From Arenicola marina (lineage: Eukaryota; Annelida; Polychaeta; Arenicolidae): a DNA stretch of 64,000 bases. The notes below the pieces were generated by a model that was given only the letters and a program-made list of their open reading frames with translations, had not been told where the DNA came from and searched no databases. The DNA lies in contig OZ025257.1 of the NCBI GenBank assembly GCA_964019135.1, forward strand, positions 26,148,352 to 26,212,351. Direction: 5' to 3'. Of this stretch, positions 21,813 to 33,955 are shown in pieces. The first letter of the stretch is position 1; each line of letters opens with the position of its first letter. Both the position numbers and the translations under genes were made by a program.

Positions 21813-22640
21813 GTGATTATTACTGTATAAAGCACATAACATAGTTGTGGTGTGGATCAGGGGCGAAGCTCGTAACTAGTTTCCTCACGTTTAAGACGCA
21901 ATGAGAATAAGATATGAGTCAGACGATCTTCTATAGAGCTCTAAGCGTACTCCATGGGTCCGTCATGTCATGTCATGTTCATGGGTTGGTCAGTCATGCC
22001 GGTGAGCGGTAGTCACATGGTCCCTGACGTATGGCAGAGGTACTCAGCGGCCCTGTGTGTGGTGAGAGTCCAACACACAGAGCGAGATCGATGATGATCG
22101 TCAGCAGTGTATGTATGGGGCGCCGTTGGGGGCATATTAAACGTCTGAACAGGGATTTGCTGGTTTATGCCGCTGTTATGAACACACGAACAGAGGTCCC
22201 TGAACGATGAATGATGAACGGATGAAACATGCCCAGATTCGATGCGTCTGAAAGCGAATGCTTACAATGTCGGAGGCGTTGTCGACTATGTGTTTGAACG
22301 TCGGGCGCGTTTCGTTTTACAGTCTCATTCAAAGTTGGATACACTTACTTTCAGTCGAGTTAAAAGTCGATACGTTTGTTTTCAGTCGTGTTCAAAATCA
22401 AACACGTTTACAGTTGGACGCTGGTTTAAAGATAAAAGCGGCTATTCACAGTGCAAATGCGAATCACCTGTTGTAACTTTAGTTGGTCGCATATCATTTT
22501 TTTACAAGGAAATACAAAAAAATGAATTGCATAAAAAAATCAGTGTTCATTTCTTTTCAGTTTGGCTTTTAATGAGAAAAATTACCAATTTTCAATATTT
22601 TTACATTTCAATGGCATTACTTAACTAAATCTTCCTTTCC
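21813..22640. other. Intergenic spacer, unit 3
   Basis: Near-identical to 9321-10140, including the degenerate triple repeat (about 22,318-22,425). No gene was recognised. Confidence 0.5.
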
Positions 22641-22641
22641 C

Positions 22642-23730
22642 TCACACTATATGGGTGACCCTCACACCTGTATGGGTGACCCTCACACCTATATTGGTGA
22701 CCCTCACACCTATATGGGTGACCCTCATATATATGGGTGACCCTCATATATATGGGTGACCCTCATATATATGGGTGACCCTCACAACTATATGGGTGAC
22801 CCTCACACCTTTATGGGTGACCCTCACGCCCATATTGGTGACCCTCACAGATATATGGGTGACCCTCACGCCTCTATGGGTGACCCTCACACCTATATAG
22901 GTGACCCTCATATATATGGGTGACCCTCATATATATGGGTGACCCTCATATATATGGGTGACCCTCATATATATGGGTGACCCTCATATATATGGGTGAC
23001 CCTCATATATATGGGTGACCCTCATATATATGGGTGACCCTCACACCTATATGGGTGACCCTCACACCTATATGGGTGACCCTCACACCTATATGGGTGA
23101 CTCTCACTACTATATGGGTGACCCTCACACCTATATGGGTGACCCTCACTACTATATGGGTGACCCTCACTACTATATGGGTGACCCTCACACCTATATG
23201 GGTGACCCTCACACCTATATGGATGGTCATCACACCTATATGGGTGACCCTCACACCTATATGGGTGACCCTCACTACTATATGGGTGACCCTCACGCCT
23301 ATATGGGTGACCCTCACACCTATATAGGTGACCCTCATGTATATGGGTGACCCTCATGTATATGGGTGACCCTCATATATATGGGTGACCCTCATATATA
23401 TAGGTGACCCTCATATATATGGGTGACCCTCATATATATGGGTGACCCTCATATATATGGGTGACCCTCACACCTATATGGGTGACCCTCACACCTATAT
23501 GGGTGACCCTCACATATATGGGTGACCCACACACCTATACTGGTGACCCTCACTACTATATGGGTGACCTTCACACCTATATGGGTGACCCTCACACCTA
23601 TATGGATGGTCCTCACACCTATATGGATGGTCCTCACACCTATATGGGTGACCCTCACACCTATATGGGTAACCCTGACACCTATATGGGTGACCCTCAC
23701 ACCTATATGGTTGACCCTCACACATATATT
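22642..23730 (+). repeat. 21-bp minisatellite (GGGTGACCCTCACACC), unit 3
   Basis: Same family as 10145-11255, with unit-level rearrangements relative to that array. Confidence 0.95.
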
Positions 23731-23961
23731 TGTGACCCTGGCACACAGGTGAGTGACCCCGAGAAAGATGTGTGCCCCACAAACATGTGTCATCCCCGCA
23801 CAGATGTGTGATCCCGGCCCATACAAACGAGGCAACGGCACAGACACTAGGCGAGTTATCAGGTGTGGGGGCTAGGGCGTATCCGCATATCTCTTCCTCC
23901 GGCCGCGGGGCCATTGGTCAATTCTCCAGTCGTGCCCGCGTGCGTCTCGTGGTAAAATCAA

Positions 23962-23995
23962 GGATAGTGTATAATGTACAGCGTATACACTATCC
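23962..23995. other. Perfect 12-bp hairpin, unit 3
   Basis: Same hairpin and flanking TGGTAAAATC direct repeats as 11489-11522. Confidence 0.8.
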
Positions 23996-24129
23996 ATGGT
24001 AAAATCCAAATGCACGACGGAGGCCGTGACCTATCTAGCGAGGAGCACTATCTGGCTTGTGTGAGTAATTTTGACGGGGATACCCCGAGGGGCCTTTTGG
24101 CAAGAGAAGTTCCCTCCGCCTTCCCTCAC

Positions 24130-24306
24130 CAGGGGCGGATCTAGGAATTTGCCAGGGGGTGGGGGGTTGCTCTCAAAAAACTTGCGACCCGGTGGGGGGG
24201 GGGGATGCGCGGAGAAGCCGACTTTAACAGTGTATGTTCAGGATCCCAAGGGGAGGGGGGGGGGTGCAACCCCCGTAACCCGCCCCCCCCCCTAGATCCG
24301 CCCCTG
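24130..24306. mobile_element. MITE-like element with 15-bp TIRs, unit 3
   Basis: Orthologue of 11657-11829, with both TIRs intact and longer poly-G tracts. Confidence 0.85.
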
Positions 24307-24914
24307 CTCACCACCATCCATCTTCCGGGCGTATCGTCCATGAGCCAAGGGCTGAAATGTCATCAATCCGCTCCATCTTTGCGCGCCAATTCTGCTAATG
24401 ATTTTCAGTTAGGTACATGTTTGTAGGTAGTCTTCCAATGTGATAGGCTTGTCAGGTGTACAGCTTAAGAAACCTACTTAATAGAGACCCGCTCCTTAAA
24501 ACAAAAGCTATGGTGAGGCCACATAACGGGTGCATCATTTTTTATCAGGCACTATGGCGGCATTTCATGGTCGATAGATACAGTGAATCGCGCGTGTTCT
24601 AGCTTTCTATAACATTTTAAAGTAGTTTCTGGAAAACTGAAAATAAAACTGCTTTTTAACGAAAAAAAGTAGTAAATAACTTTGATCATTGTGAGAATCT
24701 TTTCTACTAATAAATCTTATAGATCTACGCATAAATCATGATCGAGAAAAATGACAGCACTTTTCTTGCAAATTTTTCGCCATTGTGTACTGACCGATAA
24801 GCAAACTCTGATATTTGGAACAAGACATTTTCCGTGATGCGTTCTGTCTTCATCATTAATTACCGTCACTAATCACTAACAACGCGATACATTAATGTGC
24901 GAAATTTCAGTCCA
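24307..24914. other. Spacer, nothing recognised
   Basis: Counterpart of 11830-12424, AT-rich and non-coding. Confidence 0.5.
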
Positions 24915-25959
24915 TGATGTTAGCACAGTTTCCTAAATGTAATAATGTCCAAAATCGAGCACTGAGTTTCTTTAATGGGTGTGCACAAGTTTGCACCAAT
25001 AGCAGCAATAAATGGGGACATGGGATGGATGCTACCTAGATACAGAAGATATTTATCAATGCTAACATTATGGAATGTATTAATTACAATGCCCGATTAC
25101 CGACTCCCAAAAAGAATTTTCAATTGGGAATTGAGTCTAAACTGTAACGGTTGGTGCGCTAGGATAGGAAATATCTTGAGCGATATTGGACAGTCTCAGG
25201 TATTGAAACCCAGAGCCAGTGTAACATTGAAGTATCCCGTGAACGTTTAACTGATTTACAACAAGTTGAATGGCGTGCTGAGGTAGAAACTAAACCGAAA
25301 TTGTGTACCTATGTTAAGCTTAAAGAGTGCTTTGGTACAGAGAAATATCTCGTGTTATTCCAACAAGCCGGAAAGATCACTCCTTGCACAGCTGTGCTGT
25401 GGAGTTTTACCTATCGAAATAGAAACCGGGAGGTACAAATTAATGGTGGACCCCTCCACAGGAAGTATCGCAAACTGCGGCCTGAAGAACGAATTTGTAG
25501 TCTTTGTTCCGTGGGAGAGATTGAAAACGAGGTTCATTTTGTATGTGTTGTATATAGGTCATACAGAGAAACGTTGTACCAACCCGCATTAAATGTCTAT
25601 CATACCTTTAACCTCTTGGACAAAGAAGATCAATTTATATATATATGTTACTATATTGTTGGAAGTCTCTGACAACTTACCTATCAGCGGTATCGCATAT
25701 CTTGAAAAATCGAGTGATGGTTACATGTTCTATATGTTTTGTCTTTCACGGTTAGCATGGTTATCTGCATATTATAATAATATTAGATTAAGTGAGATTG
25801 CAAATGATGAGGATTATATTGGTCAATCATATTTAATTATACTGTTCAATTTGAAGTCACTTATAAGCCATGATGGCTGGGTGAGATGTATATTTCTGTT
25901 ATTTGTGTTTTGCTGTATGTTGTATTATTGAACTCCCAAGTGACTATAATTAACGAAAA

Positions 25960-25963
<4 letters not shown>
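24915..25963 (+). mobile_element. 5'-truncated LINE remnant, unit 3
   Basis: Orthologue of 12425-13473, with the same truncation point and the same frameshifts plus a few substitutions. This shows the LINE was inserted and broken before the segment was duplicated. Confidence 0.75.
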
Positions 25964-26038
<75 letters not shown>

Positions 26039-26085
26039 ATATATATATATCTATCTATCTATTTATCTATCCATCTATCTATATA
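25962..26085 (+). repeat. CTAT microsatellite, unit 3
   Basis: Longer than the unit 2 copy, with an internal TATATATATA stretch. Confidence 0.9.
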
Positions 26086-26214
26086 ACCTATGTCTATTTC
26101 TATGTCAATCTTATCTCCTGGTACTCTCTGTTCCTCCTGTTCCTCTCCTGGTACTCAACTTCCGTCATTATCCTCCGCTGAAACCCCTATTCCCTCTTTG
26201 TCCTCTCTTGGTAC

Positions 26215-26590
26215 TCCCTTTTCCTCCTTACCCACTCCTGTCACTGTCATTTCCTCCTTACCCACTCCTGTCACTATCATTTCCTCCTTACCCACTCCTG
26301 TCACTGTCATTTCCTCCTTACCCACTTCTGTCACTGTCATTTCCTCCGTACCCACTCCTGTCACTGTCATTTGCTCCTTACCCACTCCTGTCACTGTCAT
26401 TTCCTTCTTACCCACTCATGTCACTATCATTTCCTCCTTACCCACTCCTGTCACTGTCATTTCCTCCTTACCCACTCCTGTCACTGTCATTTCCTCCTTA
26501 CCCACTCCTGTCACTGTCAATTCCTCCTTACCCACTCCTGTCACTGTCATTACCTCCTTACCCACTCCTGTCACTGTCATTTTCTCCTTA
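26215..26590 (-). repeat. 30-bp minisatellite, unit 3
   Basis: Same family as 13690-14070, with TGGGTAAGG per unit on the - strand. Confidence 0.95.
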
Positions 26591-26791
26591 CCCAGTCCTG
26601 TCAGTCCTGTTCAACATTGTCACAGCCGAACGCACAATTTCACTTCGAGCTCGATCGGACATGATGTCTTTCGTAGCGACACCTTCCGCGGTGCGGCGAA
26701 CCGAGGACTGGAGAAACAGTTCGCTGGGAACCAGCCTGTCAAAAAAGCTAAGGGTGCTTTCCAGCCTTGCAATACAACACAGCATATCCAT
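26588..26791 (-). CDS. Possible - strand first exon, unit 3 (weak)
   Basis: Counterpart of 14068-14271: the same 67-codon frame followed by a GGTAAGG donor. Identity with the other copy may only reflect recent duplication. Confidence 0.2.
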   Translation of the reverse strand: MDMLCCIARLESTLSFFDRLVPSELFLQSSVRRTAEGVATKDIMSDRARSEIVRSAVTMLNRTDRTG

Positions 26792-27225
26792 TTATAGAGG
26801 GGCGGGAATACCTTTATGGATCGTTATCCGCACAATTCCTAGTTCAACGCGAAGATTGGACGATACCTATTGACCTAAGTCAATAATCTGTTATTCAACC
26901 TGTCTGTGCTTACATTCTCATTCGGGCGAATATCATATCGCTTATCACCCCCACCCCCACTGTACCTCAAGGAGCTGGGGGTGGCCGAGACTGATGGGTA
27001 TGGTGGGGGTGGAGGCGGGAGGCGGGAGGCGGGAAGAGGAAGGTGGGCTAGTGATTTTTCCCGGTTGGCACTAATGTTGTAGACAGGGAAACGCCGACAC
27101 AAACTTCCCTTGCATCAGTGGATATATTGAATTTTTTTTAAAAAAGCCTGTTTCCAAAAAAATATGGAGATTGTCGGTATTAACAGACGTTGGAAAGAGG
27201 GGGGGGGGCGTCTATGTGTTAGGTC

Positions 27226-27413
27226 CAGGGGCGGATCCAGAAAATCTGGAGAGGGGGTGCCGGTTTCAGGGTCGGATCTAGATATGCTGGATGGGGGGTG
27301 GTGGGCGCTTTTGGTTTTCATGTGTAAAATTAAATTCGGCCCTAAAAGGAGGGGGGGGGGCGGGGCCCGGTCGGCTACCACCCCCCTCCCCCCACCCCCT
27401 GGCCCCGCCCCTG
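27226..27413. mobile_element. G/C-rich TIR element, unit 3/4 copy
   Basis: Orthologue of 14704-14890. Confidence 0.75.
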
Positions 27414-28167
27414 GCCATCATTGCAACATTTTTAACATATTGTGTATCTATCAAAACAATCGAATGCCACATAATTTCAATTATTGGTCACTGTTTATGA
27501 TTAATTTCCAGTAATATGCGTCAGTGGACTTGGATCTATTCGCTCAAAAATAATACTATGCATACACATTGAAATGCACCAAATGAAATCACTTATTTAC
27601 AATCACTGTCATGTTTGACTCCAGGCTTACCTGCCTAATAGCACACCACAACGACATTGCCGCCTGTCATTCGCTTGAATTGTACGACATACATAAGAAA
27701 TACATGCAGTTTACAAGCGATTAACAATATCGATTAATCAATACTTTCGTAGCAGTATGATTTTATGATTGCATAAGACGTACCCGTCGACCCATTAACA
27801 CCTCCGACTGAATTCGAGGGGAATGTGAAAGCTCGCGCATGGTAAATTGATCAAGTAATGTGCCGAGCGAATACGCCTTTATTGGGACATCAAAAATATA
27901 GATTTATCTTCGTCAAACCAAAAACCAACGCGTGTCTAATTGTATCATTGATTATCGTCCAAAGTTCAGCTCTTTTGGTTGGTCTGAGAATCTTTATATA
28001 CAGGTCCTAGACATACCACTGATCATGTCTTCCTAGCGGATCTTCACAGAGGACACAGACAAGAAACAGAAAGGAAATGGGTTCTTCCAAGACGCTGTTG
28101 GGGCTCATCGTGGCCGTGGCCATCACCGGTAAGTTCAACCCGGGGAACTCACCTTGACTTAAAGTGC

Positions 28168-28240
28168 AGCCTGGGACCATATTCATAATCCCCTCGTAAG
28201 TTACACACGAAAAGTGCATTTTCGCCTTAGCCTTAGCCAT
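28168..28240. other. Filler sequence at the unit 4 deletion
   Basis: About 75 bp absent from the other units sits between intron 1 sequence (ending CTTAAAGTG) and the resumed unit sequence (GAGCGAAACATGAGAG). It contains CCATATTCATAATCCCC, loosely like TCATATTCATAAGCC near 63,630. It may be repair filler or a small inserted element. Confidence 0.5.
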
Positions 28241-28261
28241 GAGCGAAACATGAGAGTGTCC

Positions 28262-28775
28262 AGGGCCCCTGGAGTGTTGAGTTGCAAGGTCGCGACTTAT
28301 TGGTAAGCAACAAGGAGTGCTTGAGGTGAGAGGTCGCGGCTTATCGGTAAGCAACAGGGAGTGGTTGAGGTGGGAGGTCGCGGTCTATCGGTAAGTAACA
28401 AGGAGTGGTTGAGGTGAGAGGCCGCGGCTTATCGGTAAGTAACAGGGAGTGGTTGAGTTGAGAGGTCGCGGCTTATCGGTAAGTAACAGAGAGTAGTTGA
28501 GGTGAGAGGTCGCGGCTTATCGGTAAGTAACAGGAAGTGGTTGAGGTGAGAGGCCGCGGCTTAACGGTAAGCAACAGGGAGTGGTTGAGTTGAGGGGTCG
28601 CATCTTATCGGTAAGTAACAGGGAGCGGTTGAGTTGAGAGGTCGCGGCTTATCGGTAAGTAACAGAGAGTAGTTGAGGTGAGAGGTCGCGGCTTATCGGT
28701 GAGCAACAGGGAGTGGTTGAGTTGAGAGGTCGCGGCTTATCGGTAAGCAACAGGGAGTGGTTGAGGTGAGAGGTC
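28262..28775 (+). repeat. 44-bp minisatellite, unit 4 (about 11 units)
   Basis: The shortest complete array of this family. Otherwise as in units 1-3. Confidence 0.95.
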
Positions 28776-29374
28776 GTATGTTTCACTTTCTGCTGATACT
28801 TCCTTCCGCGGGCGTCCATATAGTGTAGAAGATTATACGTTAATGTTTCTCAAGTCCCACGCGATTGATGTGACATTAATGCAGATGGGGCCGCCATATG
28901 TCCTGATATGAAACCCCATTGTTGTCTCGTGCTGGGGGGTAGGGCGGTTCGTCGCGTGAAGTTTATTGGCTCAAGTACCCTTAATTGTGTGCGCAAAAGC
29001 GGCCCAAAACCCAAAGTCGTTAATTGTTGGTCCTTTTGTTTCTTTCCTTCTTTCTTTCCCAGCCCACGCCGATTGGTTGCGGAAGCTACGCGGGGGCCCC
29101 GATGCCCAAGGAATGAATCTTTGATTACGATGTATGCACATCGGAACATCACCACTTTGTGTTGGCCGTGCCGGAGCTTGGCTGTGCGGTCCTCATTGAA
29201 TACCGTGAGAGCGAAACATCACCCGACTTCGACACAGTTGTGATACAGACGGCCTCGCATCATGGCCAACTGTTCGGTATGTGCGGCGACGCCGATGGCG
29301 ACCCCTCCAATGATGGCGACTTCTGCCCTCAAGACACCGACAACGTCGCCGTCGACTGCATCGACAGTAGCTAG

Positions 29375-29600
29375 GCAACCCGCTAAGCCGGTGTGACGAC
29401 GTGGAATGACCCATGTGACGTCACGGCCCTAGACCCATATTTGACCTGCTATATCGATCCTGCACCGGATGTGACGTCACTGGAGCCGCGAGCCATGTGA
29501 CCTAGCCGAAGACGTCCTGAACTACATATTGTATGGCCGGTGCATCTCTTATATTAGTCACAATAAAATTGAACACTACACTGCAATGAGATTCGTTGAC
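29375..29600 (+). promoter_or_regulatory. 3' UTR-like region with CRE palindromes and poly(A) signal, unit 4
   Basis: TGACGTCA at 29416-29423 and 29472-29479, AATAAA at 29562-29567. It is kept although the gene is broken. Confidence 0.55.
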
Positions 29601-29830
29601 TGGTTGTTTTGCCTAGATAGGCAATGTTGGCGATTTCCAAAGGTTGATGGTGGGGTCTATATATAAAGCCAACTGTTGATGCCTGGGCGTATACTAATTA
29701 TGGAAAATACCATCGTTTAAATAATTCTCCAGTAATTGTATGGTGTGACACTGGAGGTGGCTACAATCAATCGCGATCAGTCGCAAACTTGTGTAATTTC
29801 GGTGCGATGTGACGACTCATGGGCAAAGCT

Positions 29831-31359
29831 CTAAAGCCCAGTACACGTGCACCTAAAAAAGTTTCTGAAACTACGTTTCCGAAACTTGGTTTCCGTCGAA
29901 ACACGCTGGTGTGTGCCGGGATGTTCCCGAAACTTTGTGCCAGAAACTTTGTGCTCGAAGTTCTGGCATGTTTGTATTTGGGAAACAAAGTTTCCACATC
30001 ATTAGTATTACAACCAATGAGTACTCGACTCCCTGTCACGTGGCAGCGAGTCGGATCATGTGACAACACCAGATTAATACGCAGACTAACACCGTCCTGC
30101 AACCTCACAATGGATTGATAAATCGGTGACCTAAATAAAAATGCTGATACCTTGTGTCGCAGAAATCCAGTAAGTGGACTTTCCTCCAGAGAGAGGGCGA
30201 AAGGTAGAGATAACTATCCTCAGTGATGCTACTTTAATGAAATCGTTTTTAAGAGATTTCATAGAGTAAAGACTGTAACCTGTTATTGAAACGCATTATG
30301 TCTATTCAATAGACTAAGTTAACTTCCAACCAAATAATAACGTGGAACCAACAGTTTAAACTTTCACCGCCCAGTTAGCTCCAATTGACAGGCAGGAAGC
30401 AAATGAAGAGTCGAACCCGGAATGCCGAGACCATCCACCCTAAATTTTGTTTATGTATGTTTTATTCTCATTCATTTGCCATGGCATATACCTTTTTGTT
30501 CATGTTTTGATTCAAAATGAAATATCATCATATTCGAAGCATTATACAGTGTTCACATTTAAAGCTGGATCCAGACATCTGAATATAGTAATACATCACG
30601 ATATGATCAGGGAGTACATACAAATATACAGAACATGTTTACCATTGATCCGGTTACCATCCTGTTACTAGGGTATGGGGTAAACGCACCGTGCATGGAC
30701 GGGACAGGGTTGGCCATTCATCCGGCGATGATGAATGGGTTAAAGATATAAAGACCTAAACGTCCGTGTATATACCGTCCAATCGCTTTTCGTTTTTAAA
30801 ATGATCGTAAGAAAAGGGAAAAAACGAACCAACAAAGAGCGTTTTTCGTGTTTCGTTTTTCAATTGATGATGGCTGTCTTTCGCTACACACGGGTGAAAG
30901 GATAGATACCGGTAACTGTGTTGAATCATGTAGTTGCGTGTACCACTATAGATTACCACTGTAGGTCAATCTTGCACACCTACGATGATATGATACACAT
31001 ATATTATGATATTTGATATATTGACATAAATATGATCCAAAGAGTCAGTTATTACATGGTGACGTACAAATATGCTAACAGTTACGGGTGGTGATGCTGT
31101 GGATCTATGCAAGAACTACGGAGGCTGGGATTGAGCAGTATATAACAACACATATCTGCCCGAGAAAAAAAGCAACATAAGATGGATTATAATCTGTCTG
31201 TGTGAAGAAGTAACTGCGACACGCCAATGTCAAATCCGTTACCCAAACACCATGGACATTAGGCACAATATAAACACCACCCAATACAATAAATACTGGT
31301 CACCGGCGAAGCACGTAAGTCCAGGTTTGTAGATTTTGTTTTGCACTGTGAACAGGTGG
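29831..31359. other. Right edge of the duplicated cluster and following spacer
   Basis: Similarity to the other units stops after GGGCAAAGCTCT at about 29,831. From 29,850 to 30,005 is a segment with repeated GTTTC/GAAAC motifs in both orientations (AAGTTTCTGAAAC, GTTTCCGAAAC, AAACAAAGTTTCC), possibly a foldback element end. The rest is AT-rich with no gene recognised. Confidence 0.45.
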
Positions 31360-32110
31360 TGACACGCCAATACAACTTTATCTCATAGTATTTGCCTGTG
31401 CTTACCCGCTTATAATCCCAATTAAGTTATAATGCCCTAGTGGCAGGTAGCAGTAATAGTCATTGGCTGTGCGGAGGGAGGAAAATATGACGTCATAGAA
31501 AAACACAAACTCACGTGCTATCACGCTGGGATTGTGAAGGTCACTTGCCCTTGGCTTGAACTCAACTAAACGCACTCAACCATGAATCGGGCCAAGTACA
31601 CACCCTTGACGGCAGATACCTGTTAACTCACAGTTCAATCCTGTGACACCAGGGGCGGATCTAGGACGGGGGGGGGTGCACCCCCAATCCCCCTTTGGAA
31701 TTGAACATACACTGTAAAAGTCGGGTTCTACGAGCACCGCCCCCCCCCCCCCATCGGTCGCAAGTTTTCAGAGAGCATTCCCATGTCTGGTCATTAAAAT
31801 GTTCGTGCCACGCCAAAACAACTTTAGCTCATATTAATCTTCTGTGTTTCCACGCGTATATTATCGAGCTGTGACGCCCCAAATAATAGAAGGGCATACT
31901 TTTTCCACTTGTTTTCGCACCTACCAATTTAACTTATGTGGGCGAGGAAAGTGACGTCGAAGGGGAATACAAACACACGTGCTTTTATCTTGAGACTCAG
32001 ATTATCTCTGCTCATTGGCTTGAAAACGAAACGCACTCAACCATAAAAACACGCCCGCGACCACAGATGTCTACGTACTGCATCAAAGCTCACCTGTCAA
32101 TCTTGTGACA
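31360..32110 (+). repeat. Degenerate tandem duplication of about 450 bp
   Basis: Blocks occur in the same order at about 31,365-31,648 and about 31,808-32,110. Pairs are CACGCCAATACAACTTTA/CACGCCAAAACAACTTTA, ACACAAACTCACGTGCT/ACAAACACACGTGCT, and CTTGGCTTGAA/ATTGGCTTGAA followed by AACGCACTCAACCAT in both. An intact CACGTG is in both copies. No gene was recognised. Confidence 0.65.
31650..31785 (-). mobile_element. Truncated copy of the 15-bp TIR element
   Basis: It starts with the TIR CAGGGGCGGATCTAG, but the inside is inverted relative to 11657-11829 (AACATACACTGT, then CGCAAGTTTTCAGAGAG). No second TIR is present. It lies between the two copies of the degenerate duplication. Confidence 0.7.
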
Positions 32111-32689
32111 TCATTGGGGAATTTTCAAATGACGCTCAGATGCAATGCTCCCAGAATTAAACCCGCCGGATCTCGCTCTTGCTACTTTGACGAACACGTG
32201 AAAGGTGATATCGTGGAATAAAAATTGTAAACTCCCATTAAAACAAAATGTTATATGTTTATCTTCCCTAAACCAAGTTAACTCTGAGCAAGACACGAAC
32301 ACTTTAAGCACAAAGAGCCTGGCCGATTTGTACCACAGAATGGCATGTCAACTACTGTCAATATACTGGTAATGATTCCATTTCGTCAACATCATTATTG
32401 TGACAGTAGTGACGATTAGAAAGATATTGGCTCCAATTTTTTTTTCCGAAGGATCAAGTTCAATATGTCTCTCCATTTCTAGTCTCTATGTTTCATGCTG
32501 TTTTAAATCAAAATGTTGTATCGAAGTCGAGTAAATCACTTCGTTCATTCATCATTTTTGTGGCATCGGTATCAGTCAAAATCGAACCGATTGCGAGCTC
32601 GTGCCATTTTTTTACCGCAGGAGATTTTGATGGACGACGAACGCAGATAGTAAAAACGGATGCCATGGTGATATCCCGGGGGTCACTCT
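32111..32689. other. Spacer, nothing recognised
   Basis: Only short chance frames on both strands. Confidence 0.4.
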
Positions 32690-32945
32690 TGTACCAATCT
32701 GGTGGGGCGAGGGGGCGGTTTGGGGGAGGGGGGGGGAAGGGGGGTTCCAAAATTTGCTTTCATAAAGCGGGTTGCCGCGAAAAAACAGCCCTTTCGAGCG
32801 GATTTTGGCGGTAAAAAAGGCCGCGACCGAGAGGATTTGGGAGGTGATAAGTGGGCGGGAGGGGGGGGGGGGGGAGCCTTACAGCGGAACCTCCCCAAAC
32901 CCAGCCATCTATAAAGTACTCCTCCGGGGGTGATATCTCGGGCCA
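32690..32945 (+). mobile_element. G/C-rich element family B, dispersed copy
   Basis: It contains CCAATCTGGTGGGGCGAGGG, CGAGCGGATTTTGGCGGTAA and ACAGCGGAACCTCCCC, matching 4040-4335 with substantial divergence. The G/C runs create long proline/glycine-rich frames without coding meaning. Confidence 0.6.
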
Positions 32946-33955
32946 GGCCCGGTGGACAAATCAAACCAAGAGCCTCGGGTCAAACGGGAAATTGGATCAT
33001 GCGCCACGGGCCGAAATTTGTATCAATCCTTTCCATCTCTGAGGCGAAATTGTCGTAATCATGATGAGGAGAATGCCCTACGGAGGGTGGGGTGTATTAG
33101 GTCAGAACGTTCAAAATGCATGAATATTCGACAGTTATCGATTGCATATATTTCGCGTGCCACCTATAAACGGGAGACCGTCTGACATTGGTCATGCCAT
33201 TTCTACTGAAGGCGTCACATGTTTAATGATGCAGGATAAATCCTATTACAAAAGTCATGACATATATGGATGATATATTTTATGAATAGAAGCGTTAAAT
33301 GCCTAATATTGCATCAGGAAAGTTAGACGGGATGACTTGACCCTTGTGTAGGGATTTAGAAAACAAGACGTTCAAAATGTTTACTTCTCCCATGCATTTT
33401 CACCCCCGCCCTCCCCCCTGGGGCTTCACATTGACTGGTGCATTAGGTGATCGGTCGTTTTGTCATTTTAAGGCTAAACCGTTGTTTTCCTAATGCTCAC
33501 TATTAGTGGTGCAGTGCATTTGATACAATAGTCGATTTCCTGTGTCAAAACATGCAAAATGAACCACACAAATCATGGGCAGAACTAATGCCTAGTTATA
33601 ACAATTTTATAAGTACGTTAAAGAACTCGCTGTGGTACATTCCCGAAATAAACCACTCGACGCTATCGTGTCTCGTGCTTTATTTTGGCGAATGCAGTCC
33701 AGCTTGTTCTTTAACTAGTACAGGAGGTACGAGGCGCAAGCCGAGTACAAATCTTATTCTCTGACTTAAAGTACGGTGAGCCTAACCTGTTCCTATAGTG
33801 GCGTGAATATGAGTCCTTTTAACATGTACATTGCATCTCACTTCCGAAAGCTATAAAATAGCATGACTGAAGCCGGTCAGTCTTTCTTCTTTGGACCCAC
33901 GAAATATCTTATTGTATCTATCTATATCTATCTTATTTATCCGAACTGACCCCTA
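32946..33955. other. Spacer, nothing recognised
   Basis: No gene or repeat recognised apart from a short TCTA-rich patch near 33,920. Confidence 0.4.

Larger units (their letters stand above)
28077..29374 (+). pseudogene. VWD unit 4, broken gene lacking exon 2
   Basis: The promoter with TATATA (27995-28000) and exon 1 (28077-28128, MGSSKTLLGLIVAVAIT, donor GTAAGT) are intact. After about 40 bp of intron 1 the sequence jumps, through about 75 bp of unrelated filler, to the 44-bp array. The rest of intron 1, exon 2, and the 21-bp and 56-bp repeats are missing, about 3 kb compared with unit 3. Exon 3 (29063-29374) keeps its acceptor and length but codon 18 is TGA (29114-29116) where units 1-3 have TGG. 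Skipping exon 2 would also shift the frame, since exon 1 ends in phase 1 and exon 3 starts in phase 0. It cannot encode the normal protein. It ends CIDSS like unit 1. Confidence 0.85.

Noticed and set aside
30385-30440. tRNA gene suggested by GGGTTCGACTC on the - strand
   Set aside because: A B-box-like match only; no A box or cloverleaf stems at proper distance.
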